In this document: positions 8,823 to 17,147 of the stretch, one piece after another
Layout of the letters: the number at the start of each line of letters is the position of its first letter
Numbering within the stretch: position 1 is the stretch's first letter
Assembly (NCBI RefSeq): GCF_014192645.1
Contig: NZ_JACHYE010000001.1
Location: 378,350-442,349, forward strand
Direction: 5' to 3'
From: Herbaspirillum sp. Sphag64
GTDB taxonomy: Bacteria > Pseudomonadota > Gammaproteobacteria > Burkholderiales > Burkholderiaceae_D
Length of the DNA stretch: 64,000 nt
The notes under the pieces: model-generated
The model's database searches: none
What the model was told of the DNA's origin: nothing
Seen by the model: only the letters and a program-made list of their open reading frames with translations
Made by a program: the position numbers and the translations under genes

Positions 8823-9806
8823 GTGAGTGCAGTGCACCCCGCCAGCTTTACCATCAACGGCGACGATGATGACATCGCCGCATTGCGTGCGCGTCTGCTC
8901 GATCCAGACGATACCGTACGCCGCATTGCCATCCTCGATCTGATCGACCTTGCCGGCGACGCCCACGCGCCGCTGCTGGTGGCCGCGCTGCAGGATCGCA
9001 GCGCTGCTGTGCGACTGGAAGCAACCCGTGCACTGGAGGCGTTTGAAAGCGCCGACAGTGTGGCCGGACTGGTCACACTGCTGACCGATACCGATGCGGC
9101 CGTACGCGATGCTGCCGCCCATGCACTCAGTGAATTGAAAAACCCAGAGTCAGCGACACTGCTGCTGCCGCTGGCATGGGATGAACAGCCCTTTGTCCGG
9201 GTTGCGATTCTGCGAGCGCTGCGCGAACTACGCGTGCCGGATAGTCTGGAGCCGGCGCTGGCTGCATTGCTGCATAACGATGCAGCGGTACGTCGTGAGG
9301 CAATCTCGGTACTCGGTTATCTGAAACAGGAACGTGCCCTGGCCCCGATTACCCAACTGGCAGCCCACGATCCCGACCCAGAAGTGCGCCGTAGCGCAAC
9401 GGGTGCGCTGGGTTTTGCCAGCGATGACAGTGTACTGCCGGCCTTACTGTCGGCCTTGCAGGATACAGTCTGGCAAGTAAGGGAAGAGGCGGCCACCACA
9501 CTCGGCAAGCTGCGTCTGCCGACAGGCACCGGTGCGTTGATTACCGCGCTGAACGATCCTTACTGGCAAGTACGCCTACGTGCCGCGCGCAGTCTGGGAC
9601 GATTGCGCAGCGCCGACGCTGTTGCACCATTGCTGGTGACGCTGCAGCATGCCATCAGCAATCTGCGCAAGGAAGCTGCGCTGGCGCTGGGCGAGATCGG
9701 TGACCCCACGGCTCTGCCAGCCTTGGAGCAGGCACAGCACGACGGCGATCCGGAGGTACGCAAGTCTGTACGACTGGCACTGGAACAAATCCAGCGTGCC
9801 CATTGA
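8823..9806 (+). CDS. HEAT-repeat protein (PBS-lyase-type repeats)
   Basis: A 327-aa alpha-solenoid protein with a GTG start. From residue ~18 to the end it is built of about nine ~31-residue HEAT/PBS-lyase repeats, seen as recurring LLDPDDTVRRIAIL, LQDRSAAVRLEATRAL, LTDTDAAVRDAAAHAL, LHNDAAVRREAISVL and AHDPDPEVRRSATGAL. No signal peptide and no enzyme motif. Such solenoids bind partner proteins; the related CpcE family acts in cofactor attachment. Its fixed place between the importer and the DUF971 gene suggests a chaperone or scaffold for the flavoprotein/ferredoxin (inference). Confidence 0.88.
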   Translation: MSAVHPASFTINGDDDDIAALRARLLDPDDTVRRIAILDLIDLAGDAHAPLLVAALQDRSAAVRLEATRALEAFESADSVAGLVTLLTDTDAAVRDAAAHALSELKNPESATLLLPLAWDEQPFVRVAILRALRELRVPDSLEPALAALLHNDAAVRREAISVLGYLKQERALAPITQLAAHDPDPEVRRSATGALGFASDDSVLPALLSALQDTVWQVREEAATTLGKLRLPTGTGALITALNDPYWQVRLRAARSLGRLRSADAVAPLLVTLQHAISNLRKEAALALGEIGDPTALPALEQAQHDGDPEVRKSVRLALEQIQRAH

Positions 9807-9821
9807 GCACCACACTAGCCG

Positions 9822-10133
9822 ATGCCCACCCCAAGCAAACTCACTAACCAGATCAACAGCGGTCAGCTAACGATTGATTGGGATGACGGTACGCAGCAGG
9901 TGTTGTCCCATCTGCTGCTACGCAGTCATTGCCAATGCGCCGACTGCAAGAAATGGCAACGCGATGCCCGGCAAGCACTGGTTGTATCGCCTGAGATCAG
10001 GCTGACCGGGATCGAACCGGTCGGGCACTATGGCCTGCAATTGCATTTTAGCGATGGCCACAAGCGCGGTATATATCCGTGGCCTTATTTACGTGGGCTA
10101 TCGGAAGTGCCAGAGCCAACTTGGGAGCGATAA
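9822..10133 (+). CDS. DUF971 (gamma-butyrobetaine-hydroxylase-like N-terminal) protein
   Basis: A 103-aa single-domain DUF971 protein: LTIDWDDGTQQVLSHLLLRSHCQCADCKK near the start and GLQLHFSDGHKRGIYPWPYLRGL near the end. The CxCxxC cluster (CQCADC, about residues 41-46) could bind zinc or an Fe-S precursor. The same domain closes the plant Fe-S scaffold protein HCF101 and opens gamma-butyrobetaine hydroxylase (established). Beside a 2x[4Fe-4S] ferredoxin, a maturation role is attractive but unproven. It is the last gene of this operon; its 3' end overlaps the convergent monooxygenase gene by 49 bp. Confidence 0.88.
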   Translation: MPTPSKLTNQINSGQLTIDWDDGTQQVLSHLLLRSHCQCADCKKWQRDARQALVVSPEIRLTGIEPVGHYGLQLHFSDGHKRGIYPWPYLRGLSEVPEPTWER

Positions 10134-11482
10134 CCGTAGGCGCGATGATCGGGTGGCAGTTGCGGCCCTGCGCCAAATAACTTCTCGCGTAAGGTACCGG
10201 GCGTGTAGGCGGTCTTGTACGCACCGCGCCGCTGCAACTCCGGTACCAGCAGTTCCACGATGTTACGGAAGGTACGAGGTGCCTCAACAAAGGCTAGATT
10301 GAATCCGTCGATACGGGTCTCTTCCATCCACGCTTGCAGGGCATCGGCCACTTGTACCGGATCGCCAACCACGACGGCCCCACGCCCGCCAATGGCAACA
10401 AACTCGACTGCGTCGCGCACGGTCCAAGTGCGACTTGGATCAAGTTTGCTGAATGCGGCCAAAGCTGACTGACCGGCGTCGGTATCAACATAGCCCAAGG
10501 TGTCATCGGGCTGGTAGCGGGATAAATCGATGCCTGTCCAGCCAGATAGTAGTGTCTGTGCTCCGGAATAACTGGCGCGCGCCAGACTAGCCTGATAGCG
10601 CTCTTGCGCCAGCTCGGCAGTGGCTTCCACGATCACGGTAAACATGGCAAAGAAGCGCACGCTGTCGGCAGCCCGGCCGCTAGTCACCAACGCATTGCGT
10701 AAATCATCGACGCTACGTTTGAGCCCGTTACGAGTTGGTGCACCAACAAAGATGCATTCAGCGTGGTCGGCAGCGAATTGTTTACCACGCCGGGAGCCAC
10801 CCGCCTGGAACAGGAGCGGTGTGCGTTGCGGTGATGGCTCGCATTGGTAGACGCCATGCGAACGGAAGACCCCCCCCTCATGGGCAATCGCATGGATTTT
10901 AGCTGGATCCGCGTAAATGCCCTTCTCAGCATCGCGCCGCACTGCGTCCTCTTCCCAGCTGTGCTGCCACAGCTTGTAGCACAGCGCCATGTAATCATCG
11001 GCGCGTTCGTAGCGGTCGTCATGCGCAATCTGCCGGTCCAGCCCGAGGCTGCGGGCACCGCTATCGAGGTAAGAAGTCACGATGTTCCAGGCGACCCGCC
11101 CCCCCGTGAGATGGTCAAGTGTGGTCAGGCGGCGCGCCAGCAGATAAGGTGGTTCGTAGGTGAGCGAGGCAGTAATGCCAAAACCAAGATGCTTAGTGAC
11201 CTGCGACATGAGGGGGATTACCGGAAACGGATCATTCATCGGTACCTGTGCCGCAGTGCGCAAGGCGGCATCGGGCGAACCTTGATCAGTATCGTAGACC
11301 CCCAGCACATCGCCCAAAAACAGGCTGTCAAACAGACCCTGTTCCAGCAATTGTGCCAGTGCAGTCCAGTAACCAGGTTGTAAATAATGAGTGGCCTGAT
11401 CCTCAGGCCCGGTCCATTGGCCCGGCGCCAGATGACCAACACAATTCATCAGAAAGGCATTGAAGCGGATTTCCTTGGCCAT
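10085..11482 (-). CDS. LLM-class flavin-dependent monooxygenase (NtaA/SnaA/DszA family)
   Basis: A 465-aa bacterial-luciferase-like monooxygenase using FMNH2 and O2 from a separate reductase. The N-terminal FNAFLMNCVGHLAPGQW, GLFDSLFLGDVLG, TTLDHLTGGRVAWNIVTS and LLFQAGGSRRGKQFAA are hallmark phrases of the nitrilotriacetate/dibenzothiophene-sulfone branch. Members cleave C-N or C-S bonds by oxidation. It is the last gene of a minus-strand operon, 20 bp after livM-like, so its substrate is probably what that ABC importer brings in. No flavin reductase is seen in the window. The C-terminal codons overlap the convergent DUF971 gene. Confidence 0.92.
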   Translation of the reverse strand: MAKEIRFNAFLMNCVGHLAPGQWTGPEDQATHYLQPGYWTALAQLLEQGLFDSLFLGDVLGVYDTDQGSPDAALRTAAQVPMNDPFPVIPLMSQVTKHLGFGITASLTYEPPYLLARRLTTLDHLTGGRVAWNIVTSYLDSGARSLGLDRQIAHDDRYERADDYMALCYKLWQHSWEEDAVRRDAEKGIYADPAKIHAIAHEGGVFRSHGVYQCEPSPQRTPLLFQAGGSRRGKQFAADHAECIFVGAPTRNGLKRSVDDLRNALVTSGRAADSVRFFAMFTVIVEATAELAQERYQASLARASYSGAQTLLSGWTGIDLSRYQPDDTLGYVDTDAGQSALAAFSKLDPSRTWTVRDAVEFVAIGGRGAVVVGDPVQVADALQAWMEETRIDGFNLAFVEAPRTFRNIVELLVPELQRRGAYKTAYTPGTLREKLFGAGPQLPPDHRAYGYRSQVGSGTSDSPRK

Positions 11483-11502
11483 GACGGCTCCTCTCGGTGC
11501 TG

Positions 11503-12402
11503 TTATAGATTTTGCTGTGGTGGTTGCTGCGATGGCGATTTGAATCGATATTCACGAATCCAGCCTTGCGGCCGGAAGATCAGGATCAGAATCAGTACTA
11601 GCCCGATCAGGATCAGTCGCAGAGAAGCCAGTTGCGCCGCACTAAGCCAGCTGATGTAATCATTGAGAAAGCGAGTGCTTTCCAGCAGCAGAACCACCGT
11701 GAAGGTGCTCAGTAGCACACCCCGGTTACTGCCACGGCCACCAATGATGACTGCCATGAACGCGTAGGCAGTGATAATCGGGCCGAACTGGGTCGGGTCA
11801 ATATACTGGTAATAAAAAGCATGCAGTGCCCCCGCCAACCCAATAGCTGCGCCACCGGCTGCAAACAGTTTGACGCGGAAAGCGAGGACGTTCTTGCCGA
11901 GTGTTGCGGCGACCAGCGGATCATCGCGTAAGGCCCGCGCCACGCGACCAAAGGGCGCACGGGAAATCAACTCCAGCAATACAAAGACCAGTGCCAGTGC
12001 CAATAGCGTCAAGACCAGAAACGCAGCCTCACTGTGTACCGGTCGGGCAATATCAGCAATGCCGAGGCTCCCTCGAGTCGCCCAGTCCTCGTGAATGATC
12101 AGTAGCTTCATACATTCCGCAAAACCCAGCGTCACAATTGCCAGATAGTCATCGGCCAGCCGAATTGAGATCAGACTCACCAGCGCGCTCGCCAGCGCGG
12201 TACCAATGATAGCTGCCAGCATGGCGCTCCAGGGATTGCTGCCGTAGTACACCAGAATCGCACACAGATATGCGCCCAGCATATAGAAGCCAAACAAGCC
12301 AAAGTTGACCATGCCGGACAAGCCCCATTGCAGATTGAGTGCCAGCGCCACGATACCCGCCAGTGACATGAGCACCAGAATGGAAAACAGATAGGAGTTC
12401 AT
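11503..12402 (-). CDS. Branched-chain-amino-acid-type ABC permease, LivM family
   Basis: A 299-aa inner-membrane permease with about eight to nine hydrophobic segments. Family phrases include ALNLQWGLSGMVNFGLFGFYMLGAY near the start, VTLGFAECMKLL mid-protein and AYAFMAVIIGGRGSNRGVLLS late. Its start overlaps the LivH-like stop by four bases. Together with LivH, LivF, LivG and the binding protein it forms a complete HAAT importer. In this setting the importer probably carries an amide, urea-like or aromatic compound rather than leucine, because a catabolic monooxygenase closes the operon (inference). Confidence 0.93.
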   Translation of the reverse strand: MNSYLFSILVLMSLAGIVALALNLQWGLSGMVNFGLFGFYMLGAYLCAILVYYGSNPWSAMLAAIIGTALASALVSLISIRLADDYLAIVTLGFAECMKLLIIHEDWATRGSLGIADIARPVHSEAAFLVLTLLALALVFVLLELISRAPFGRVARALRDDPLVAATLGKNVLAFRVKLFAAGGAAIGLAGALHAFYYQYIDPTQFGPIITAYAFMAVIIGGRGSNRGVLLSTFTVVLLLESTRFLNDYISWLSAAQLASLRLILIGLVLILILIFRPQGWIREYRFKSPSQQPPQQNL

Positions 12403-13259
12403 TTACGCACCCAGGTAGAACCGAACAGGCCTGCAGGTCGTATCAGGAGCAGAATGCTCAAGACCAAAAAGGCAGCTATTGTCCGGTAATGCGGTGGCAG
12501 AATCAGCGTAGACAACTCGCCGACAACACCCATGATCAAGGCCCCGGCGACTGCCCCCATCGGTCGTGACAAGCCTCCCAGAATAGCGGCAGCAAAGACC
12601 GGCAACAAATAGTTCCAGCCCATCAGCGGGTCTAACGTGGTGTCAATGCCAATGAGCATGCCCGCTATCGCAGCAAGCGCACCCGATAAAATCCAGGTCA
12701 GCGTAACCACCCGCTGGCGCGAAATGCCACGTACCGACGCCAGTTCCGGGTTATCGGCAATTGCACGCATGGCGCGACCGAGCCGGGTATGACTAAAAAT
12801 GAGCCAAATCAGTAGCAGCGCCAGCATACTGGCGCCCGCTGCGTGCAGCTGTTCAATATTAATGCGCAGACCGGCGATACGCAGTGGGCGGGCGGCCTCG
12901 ATGGCATAGCTATAGGGCGAACTGCCTGCCAGTAGACGCACGCTGTTTTCCAGAATGAAAGAGACGCCCATCGACGCCACCAACAGCATCACGCCAGAGC
13001 GCTCACGCAGGAGACGAAACACCAGTACGTCAATCAGTACCGCAAGTGCTGCCGCGCAAAGTGCACCTGCCAAGGTAGCGAGTGGCAGGCCAAACCCCAG
13101 TACCACATTAAAAAAGAAAATCAGATACGCCCCTGCGGTGAGCATCGCACCAATCGCGAAATTGGCGAAGCGCAAGACACTGAAGGTCATCGCGAGCGCC
13201 AACGCTGGCAACGCCACCAGCAAACCCGTGACGAGGCCGTTCCAGAGCAGCTGCAACAT
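12399..13259 (-). CDS. Branched-chain-amino-acid-type ABC permease, LivH family
   Basis: A 286-aa membrane permease, partner of the LivM-like protein. It opens with LLWNGLVTGLLVALPALALAM-type LivH sequence followed by RFANFAIGAMLTAGAYL, and has LGRAMRAIADNPELASVRGI in the cytoplasmic ATPase-docking loop (about residues 160-182) and AAILGGLSRPMGAVAGALIMG late. Eight or so membrane segments are evident. Its ATG abuts the LivF-like stop, sharing one base, so translation is coupled. Confidence 0.93.
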   Translation of the reverse strand: MLQLLWNGLVTGLLVALPALALAMTFSVLRFANFAIGAMLTAGAYLIFFFNVVLGFGLPLATLAGALCAAALAVLIDVLVFRLLRERSGVMLLVASMGVSFILENSVRLLAGSSPYSYAIEAARPLRIAGLRINIEQLHAAGASMLALLLIWLIFSHTRLGRAMRAIADNPELASVRGISRQRVVTLTWILSGALAAIAGMLIGIDTTLDPLMGWNYLLPVFAAAILGGLSRPMGAVAGALIMGVVGELSTLILPPHYRTIAAFLVLSILLLIRPAGLFGSTWVRK

Positions 13260-13990
13260 CAGGATTTCCCCAGATAAAGCTGATGCAAATCAGGATCCCG
13301 GGCCAGCGCCGCGGCCGGACGGATCAACCTGACCTGGCCCGCCACCAGTAGCAAACCGGTATCGGCCGCTGCCAGTCCGAGCTTGACGTTTTGTTCGATC
13401 AGCAATAATGAAATACCGGTCTGCCGTATACGGGCAATACTCTCAAACATCAGCGCGGCATTTTTAGGTGAGAGTCCTGCCGAAGGTTCGTCGAGCACAA
13501 GTAGCGATGGCGTCTGCATTAATGCCGAGGCCATCGCTACCATCTGTCGCTGACCACCACTGAGCAAACCGGCACTCTTGCGCAAATGTGGACGGATTTC
13601 GGGGAATAGCAACAGCACCTGTTCGATGCGGTTGTCCACACTACTCCTGACGGCAGAAGTACGCCCCTGCAGAAATTCCCAGCCTAACCTGAGATTATCG
13701 AGTACAGACAAATTAAGAAAGACATTGTCTTCCTGCGGCACATAGGCCATTCCTGCACGAGCGCGTGCGGGGGCGTCGGCCTGACTGAGATCATGGGAGT
13801 CGAGCAGGATGCTGCCAGCATGAGGACGAAGCAATCCGACCACAGTTTTGAGTAACGTTGACTTGCCGGATCCGTTTGGTCCGATCACAGTCAATGCACC
13901 ACCGGCTGGCAACTGCAGATCTACACCATGCAAAATCGTATTACCGCCATAGCCGGCTTGAATACCAAATAAAGTGAGTGTCGCGCCCAT
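13259..13990 (-). CDS. ABC ATP-binding protein, LivF family
   Basis: A 243-aa ATPase of the HAAT importer. I place the start at the ATG complementary to 13988-13990 (MGATLTLFGIQAGYG), 5 bp after the LivG-like stop; a longer frame to 14068 would add 26 non-homologous residues inside livG. Walker A GPNGSGKST, signature LSGGQRQMVAMASALM and Walker B LLVLDEPSAGLSP are intact, with the switch His replaced by the LLLIEQNV wording normal for LivF. It works as a heterodimer with the LivG-like ATPase. Confidence 0.93.
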   Translation of the reverse strand: MGATLTLFGIQAGYGGNTILHGVDLQLPAGGALTVIGPNGSGKSTLLKTVVGLLRPHAGSILLDSHDLSQADAPARARAGMAYVPQEDNVFLNLSVLDNLRLGWEFLQGRTSAVRSSVDNRIEQVLLLFPEIRPHLRKSAGLLSGGQRQMVAMASALMQTPSLLVLDEPSAGLSPKNAALMFESIARIRQTGISLLLIEQNVKLGLAAADTGLLLVAGQVRLIRPAAALARDPDLHQLYLGKS

Positions 13991-13995
13991 GTTTA

Positions 13996-14769
13996 TTATC
14001 CAAGATACGCCTGCACTACACGGGCATCTGCCGTGACGGTCGCAAAGTCGCCGTGTGTGAGCACACAACCTTCGGCCAACACATAGACCGTGTCACACAG
14101 CGACGCAATCACATCCATATTGTGTTCGACGATAGCGATGGTGAGTCCTTCCTGACGTAGTTGCAAAATGAAACTGCACAGTTCTTCGATCAAGGCCGGA
14201 CTCACGCCGGCGGCCGGTTCATCAAGTAACAGGATTGCCGGTGACAGCATCAAGGCACGCGCCAGTTCCAGCAGCTTTTTCTGACCGCCTGACAAGGCCC
14301 CCGCAGAATGATTGGCCAGGGCCGTCAGCCGCACTCGCGCCAGCAGTGCGTGTGCCCGCTCCAACGCCAAGGCTTCTGTCCGGCGCACCACAGCACGGCC
14401 GGCAAAGACACGCCAGAGCTGATCACCGGAGTGCGCAGGATGGGCCAGCAAGAGATTTTCGAGCACACTCAGACTGTCAAGCTCACGCACAATCTGAAAC
14501 GTACGTACCAGCCCATGTCTGGCCCGTTGATGCATCGGCAGACGCGTGACATCGACGCTGCCGAGGTGGATCTGCCCGGCATCCGGTCGCATGCTCCCGG
14601 CCAGTAAATTGAACAGGCTAGATTTACCGGCCCCATTGGGACCGATGATTCCGGTGATCTGACCGGCAGGCACCGTCAGGGAAACCTGTTGCAATGCTTG
14701 GACACCACCAAACGACAGCGACAATTGCGCAGCCGAAAGTGCCACATCTGAGGTTGATGGAACTGACAC
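13996..14769 (-). CDS. ABC ATP-binding protein, LivG family
   Basis: A 257-aa ATPase. Walker A GPNGAGKSSLFN, signature LSGGQKKLLELARALM and Walker B ILLLDEPAAGVSP are present, and TIAIVEHNMDVI carries the switch His as in LivG. The LivG hallmark GLVRTFQIVRELDSLSVLENLL lies at about residues 87-108. The start codon is GTG, which shares one base with the TAG of the binding-protein gene. Its pair is the LivF-like ATPase downstream. Confidence 0.93.
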   Translation of the reverse strand: MSVPSTSDVALSAAQLSLSFGGVQALQQVSLTVPAGQITGIIGPNGAGKSSLFNLLAGSMRPDAGQIHLGSVDVTRLPMHQRARHGLVRTFQIVRELDSLSVLENLLLAHPAHSGDQLWRVFAGRAVVRRTEALALERAHALLARVRLTALANHSAGALSGGQKKLLELARALMLSPAILLLDEPAAGVSPALIEELCSFILQLRQEGLTIAIVEHNMDVIASLCDTVYVLAEGCVLTHGDFATVTADARVVQAYLG

Positions 14770-16013
14770 TATTGCAGGATTTCAATCAGTTTGTTCTTGC
14801 CGTTCCTGATCGTGAAATGGCCATAGATGCGATTGATCTGTTCGCCGTTGGCAGCAAATTTGAAACTGGAACCAGCGCCACTGTAGGCAATCGCTTTGTG
14901 TGCGCGCAGAGCCTTGAGGCCAACCACAGGATCTTCCACGGTGACGCCGGGACCATTGACCACTCGCGGAATCGCTTTGGCGAATTGCTGTGGATCGGTA
15001 CTACCGGCCTTTTCAATAGCCAGTGCCAGTACCGACACTTCATCCCAGGCATTGGAGGGAAAAATGGCAATAGCGTCCGGCGAGGTGCCAGTCACCCGTG
15101 CAAAGGTCTGATAGGCGCTCGATTCGCGTGGTGGAATCGACTGAATATGATCAATACCCTCAGAGACCTGCACACCCACATTCTTAATAAATGCACCTTC
15201 CGCATCGGCAGCCGAGGAATTGACGTAGATCTTGGCACTATAACCGCTGCGATAAATCTCGCGTGTGACCGCGGAGAGATCTGGCAGGTAGCTCGGAATG
15301 AACACGGCATCGGGCTTCTGCGAAAAGATTTTTTCTACCTCGGCACGATAAGAGGGCTGATTCGGGCTGTAATAAACGCTATCGATAATGCGGCCACCAC
15401 CGGCCTTGAAAGTCTTGATGAACGGTTCCACCAGACTGGTCGTAAAGGGTGTCTGCAAGGCCAGCACCGAGGCAGTTTTAGCACCATCCTTCAATGCTGC
15501 CTTACCAAAAACTGCACCCCAGTCCTTACCGCTGGACTGAAAACGCCAGACCAATCCTTTATTGTCACCCTGGGTGACTTCATCCGCAGATCCGGAAACC
15601 AGCAAAGGAATACCGCGTTCGATCGCCAGCGGTTTGACCGCCATCGCTACCGCACTGCTCCACATACCGATCAGCGCCACGACTTTGGAGACATCAAGGA
15701 GCTTGCGCGCTGCGGCGACTCCAGCGGTGGGATTGCTCTCATCATCGGCCACCACGATCTCCAGCCGACGGCCACCCAACACACCACCAGCTTCTTTGTT
15801 GATGAATTCTACCGCCTTGAGGGCAGCATTGACCATCCCCTCGCCATAGGGACCACCACCACCGGTTAGCGGTGCCAGTAATCCGATACGGATCGGCTCA
15901 CCGGCCGCATGCGCCAGCATGGGCAACCCAAGCACAGCGGTACCAGCAGTCAATAGTGTCAGAAAACCACGACGATCCAAAGCGCGGTGTTGAGAGGAAA
16001 AATCGATGGACAT
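14769..16013 (-). CDS. Periplasmic ligand-binding protein of HAAT importer (LivJ/LivK-like), Tat-type signal
   Basis: A 414-aa binding protein of the Peripla_BP_6 family. The chosen ATG (16011-16013, MSIDFSSQ) gives a signal peptide with a twin arginine: DRRGFLTLLTAG, ending near AHAAG. A longer frame to 16118 adds 35 residues of no homology that run into the upstream gene. Mature motifs: IRIGLLAPLTGGGGPYGEGM, GGRRLEIVVADDESNPTAGVAAARKLL and MWSSAVAMAVKP. It captures the importer ligand, unknown here. It lies 20 bp after the AhpD-like gene and leads into livG. Confidence 0.92.
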   Translation of the reverse strand: MSIDFSSQHRALDRRGFLTLLTAGTAVLGLPMLAHAAGEPIRIGLLAPLTGGGGPYGEGMVNAALKAVEFINKEAGGVLGGRRLEIVVADDESNPTAGVAAARKLLDVSKVVALIGMWSSAVAMAVKPLAIERGIPLLVSGSADEVTQGDNKGLVWRFQSSGKDWGAVFGKAALKDGAKTASVLALQTPFTTSLVEPFIKTFKAGGGRIIDSVYYSPNQPSYRAEVEKIFSQKPDAVFIPSYLPDLSAVTREIYRSGYSAKIYVNSSAADAEGAFIKNVGVQVSEGIDHIQSIPPRESSAYQTFARVTGTSPDAIAIFPSNAWDEVSVLALAIEKAGSTDPQQFAKAIPRVVNGPGVTVEDPVVGLKALRAHKAIAYSGAGSSFKFAANGEQINRIYGHFTIRNGKNKLIEILQ

Positions 16014-16033
16014 AGGCAAACTTTCTTGATGCA

Positions 16034-16591
16034 CTAGGCAATATTGGCGTGCACATGCACGGCGCTTGTATCTTCGCCAACCTGCAGTGCCTGGTTGAAC
16101 CGATTGAAAAATCCGCACAGGGAAATACGTAAGGTCAGTTCCACAATCTGATCCTCTGTGAAATGACTGCGCAGACGATCAAACAGCTTTTCGGGAATGC
16201 GCGCTGCCGACTGCGTGACCGCAATCGCATACTCCACGACCAGCTTGTCCACGGGCGTTAACTCCGGATGCCCCTGATAGTCGAGCAAATTCCTCGCACC
16301 CTGTTCGGAGATACCATCTACCTCCAGCCGGGGTGCATGATTATCGACGCAATACTGGCATTCGTTGAGCAGCGATACCACTACCACCGCCAGTTCAATA
16401 TATCGATAGGAAATGTTTTCTCTGGCTTTCAACTCGCTCAGCATGCTGAATAAATGCAGTGCCGCTGGACGCACATGTGCCAGGATTGAGAACTGATCGG
16501 AGAACTGCGCGCCATCACCTGTGAATTGCTTGTACAGTTGCGCCAGCTCGACGTCAAAATCAGTGGGGGTCAGCTCGCTGATGCGGGGCAT
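16034..16591 (-). CDS. AhpD-like / carboxymuconolactone-decarboxylase-fold protein
   Basis: A 185-aa all-helical protein of the CMD/AhpD superfamily. The redox motif is E77-C78-Q-Y-C81-V-D-N-H85, the ExxxCxxxH arrangement with a CxxC pair that in AhpD forms a peroxidase/disulfide-reductase active site. It is the first gene of the minus-strand operon that ends in the flavin monooxygenase, so it may protect against peroxide from uncoupled flavin chemistry (inference). Many such proteins annotated as carboxymuconolactone decarboxylase are not decarboxylases; the CxxC favours a redox role. Confidence 0.85.
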   Translation of the reverse strand: MPRISELTPTDFDVELAQLYKQFTGDGAQFSDQFSILAHVRPAALHLFSMLSELKARENISYRYIELAVVVVSLLNECQYCVDNHAPRLEVDGISEQGARNLLDYQGHPELTPVDKLVVEYAIAVTQSAARIPEKLFDRLRSHFTEDQIVELTLRISLCGFFNRFNQALQVGEDTSAVHVHANIA

Positions 16592-16613
16592 GAATCATCT
16601 CCAGTGAAGATAA

Positions 16614-16631
16614 GATATCAGGAGTGATATC
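16614..16631. promoter_or_regulatory. 18-bp inverted repeat upstream of the AhpD-LIV-monooxygenase operon
   Basis: GATATCA-GGAG-TGATATC is a perfect 7+4+7 inverted repeat starting 23 bp upstream of the first start codon of the minus-strand operon. The size and position suit a dimeric repressor. The 152-bp spacer 16592-16743 is otherwise AT-rich with no gene. Confidence 0.4.
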
Positions 16632-16743
16632 AAGTGACAGGTATAAGAAGTCAAAATTATAGAGAGTGCGTCGAAAGATCGATATGAATAAAATCGACTA
16701 TATAAATACCAAAATCACATAATCATACTTGCGGCCGGATACA

Positions 16744-16992
16744 TTAAGGCGCATGCCCATCCACAGATACAATGCTGCAGCCAACGCAACCCTCCAGTGC
16801 CTGCTTGATAGCGACGTCAGTACTGGGACTCTTACTCACCCATTTCCAGTTCAGCGCTGGTAACATGGCAAAGGCCTTATGGTCGCCAGCATCCAGATAA
16901 TCGAGAAAGCCGCTTTTACTCTTCGGATTCATATGCGGTGTGCAAGTCACACCCGCATCGTCATCAAAGGCGAACAATCGCTTCACATCCAT
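16744..16992 (-). CDS. Small hypothetical protein
   Basis: An 82-aa frame starting MDVKRLFAFDDDAG, ending LEGCVGCSIVSVDGHAP. The start chosen is the ATG complementary to 16990-16992; an open frame continues upstream to 17160 but would overlap the thioredoxin gene start. The sequence has two C-terminal Cys in a CVGC pair and no signal peptide. The tail loosely resembles the ...ALxxC...YAVDD... ends of some periplasmic repeat proteins, so it could be a remnant of a longer protein. I do not recognise a family; it may not be expressed. Confidence 0.4.
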   Translation of the reverse strand: MDVKRLFAFDDDAGVTCTPHMNPKSKSGFLDYLDAGDHKAFAMLPALNWKWVSKSPSTDVAIKQALEGCVGCSIVSVDGHAP

Positions 16993-17100
16993 CCTTACAT
17001 TGTAGGGTGCCAAAGATATCCGACTGGGCCGTCGAAAATGGGCACACCTGATGCACTGACTGTAACCAATGTACCTTTCGCAGCGAACTAAACAGTAAGC

Positions 17101-17122
17101 GATCTTCAGGGCACTGAAGATC
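17101..17122. promoter_or_regulatory. 22-bp inverted repeat before the thioredoxin-like gene
   Basis: GATCTTCAG-GGCA-CTGAAGATC is a perfect 9+4+9 inverted repeat ending 25 bp before the ATG at 17148. It could be an operator or a leader hairpin next to the RBS (AAAGGAACC). Confidence 0.4.
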
Positions 17123-17147
17123 CCATCCGTCCTGAAAGGAACCTCAG

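Noticed and set aside
14694-15869. A long open plus-strand frame (about 390 codons) antisense to the LIV-type binding protein gene.
   Set aside because: The opposite strand carries a clear Peripla_BP_6 protein with signal peptide; the antisense translation has no family features and mirrors its codon bias.
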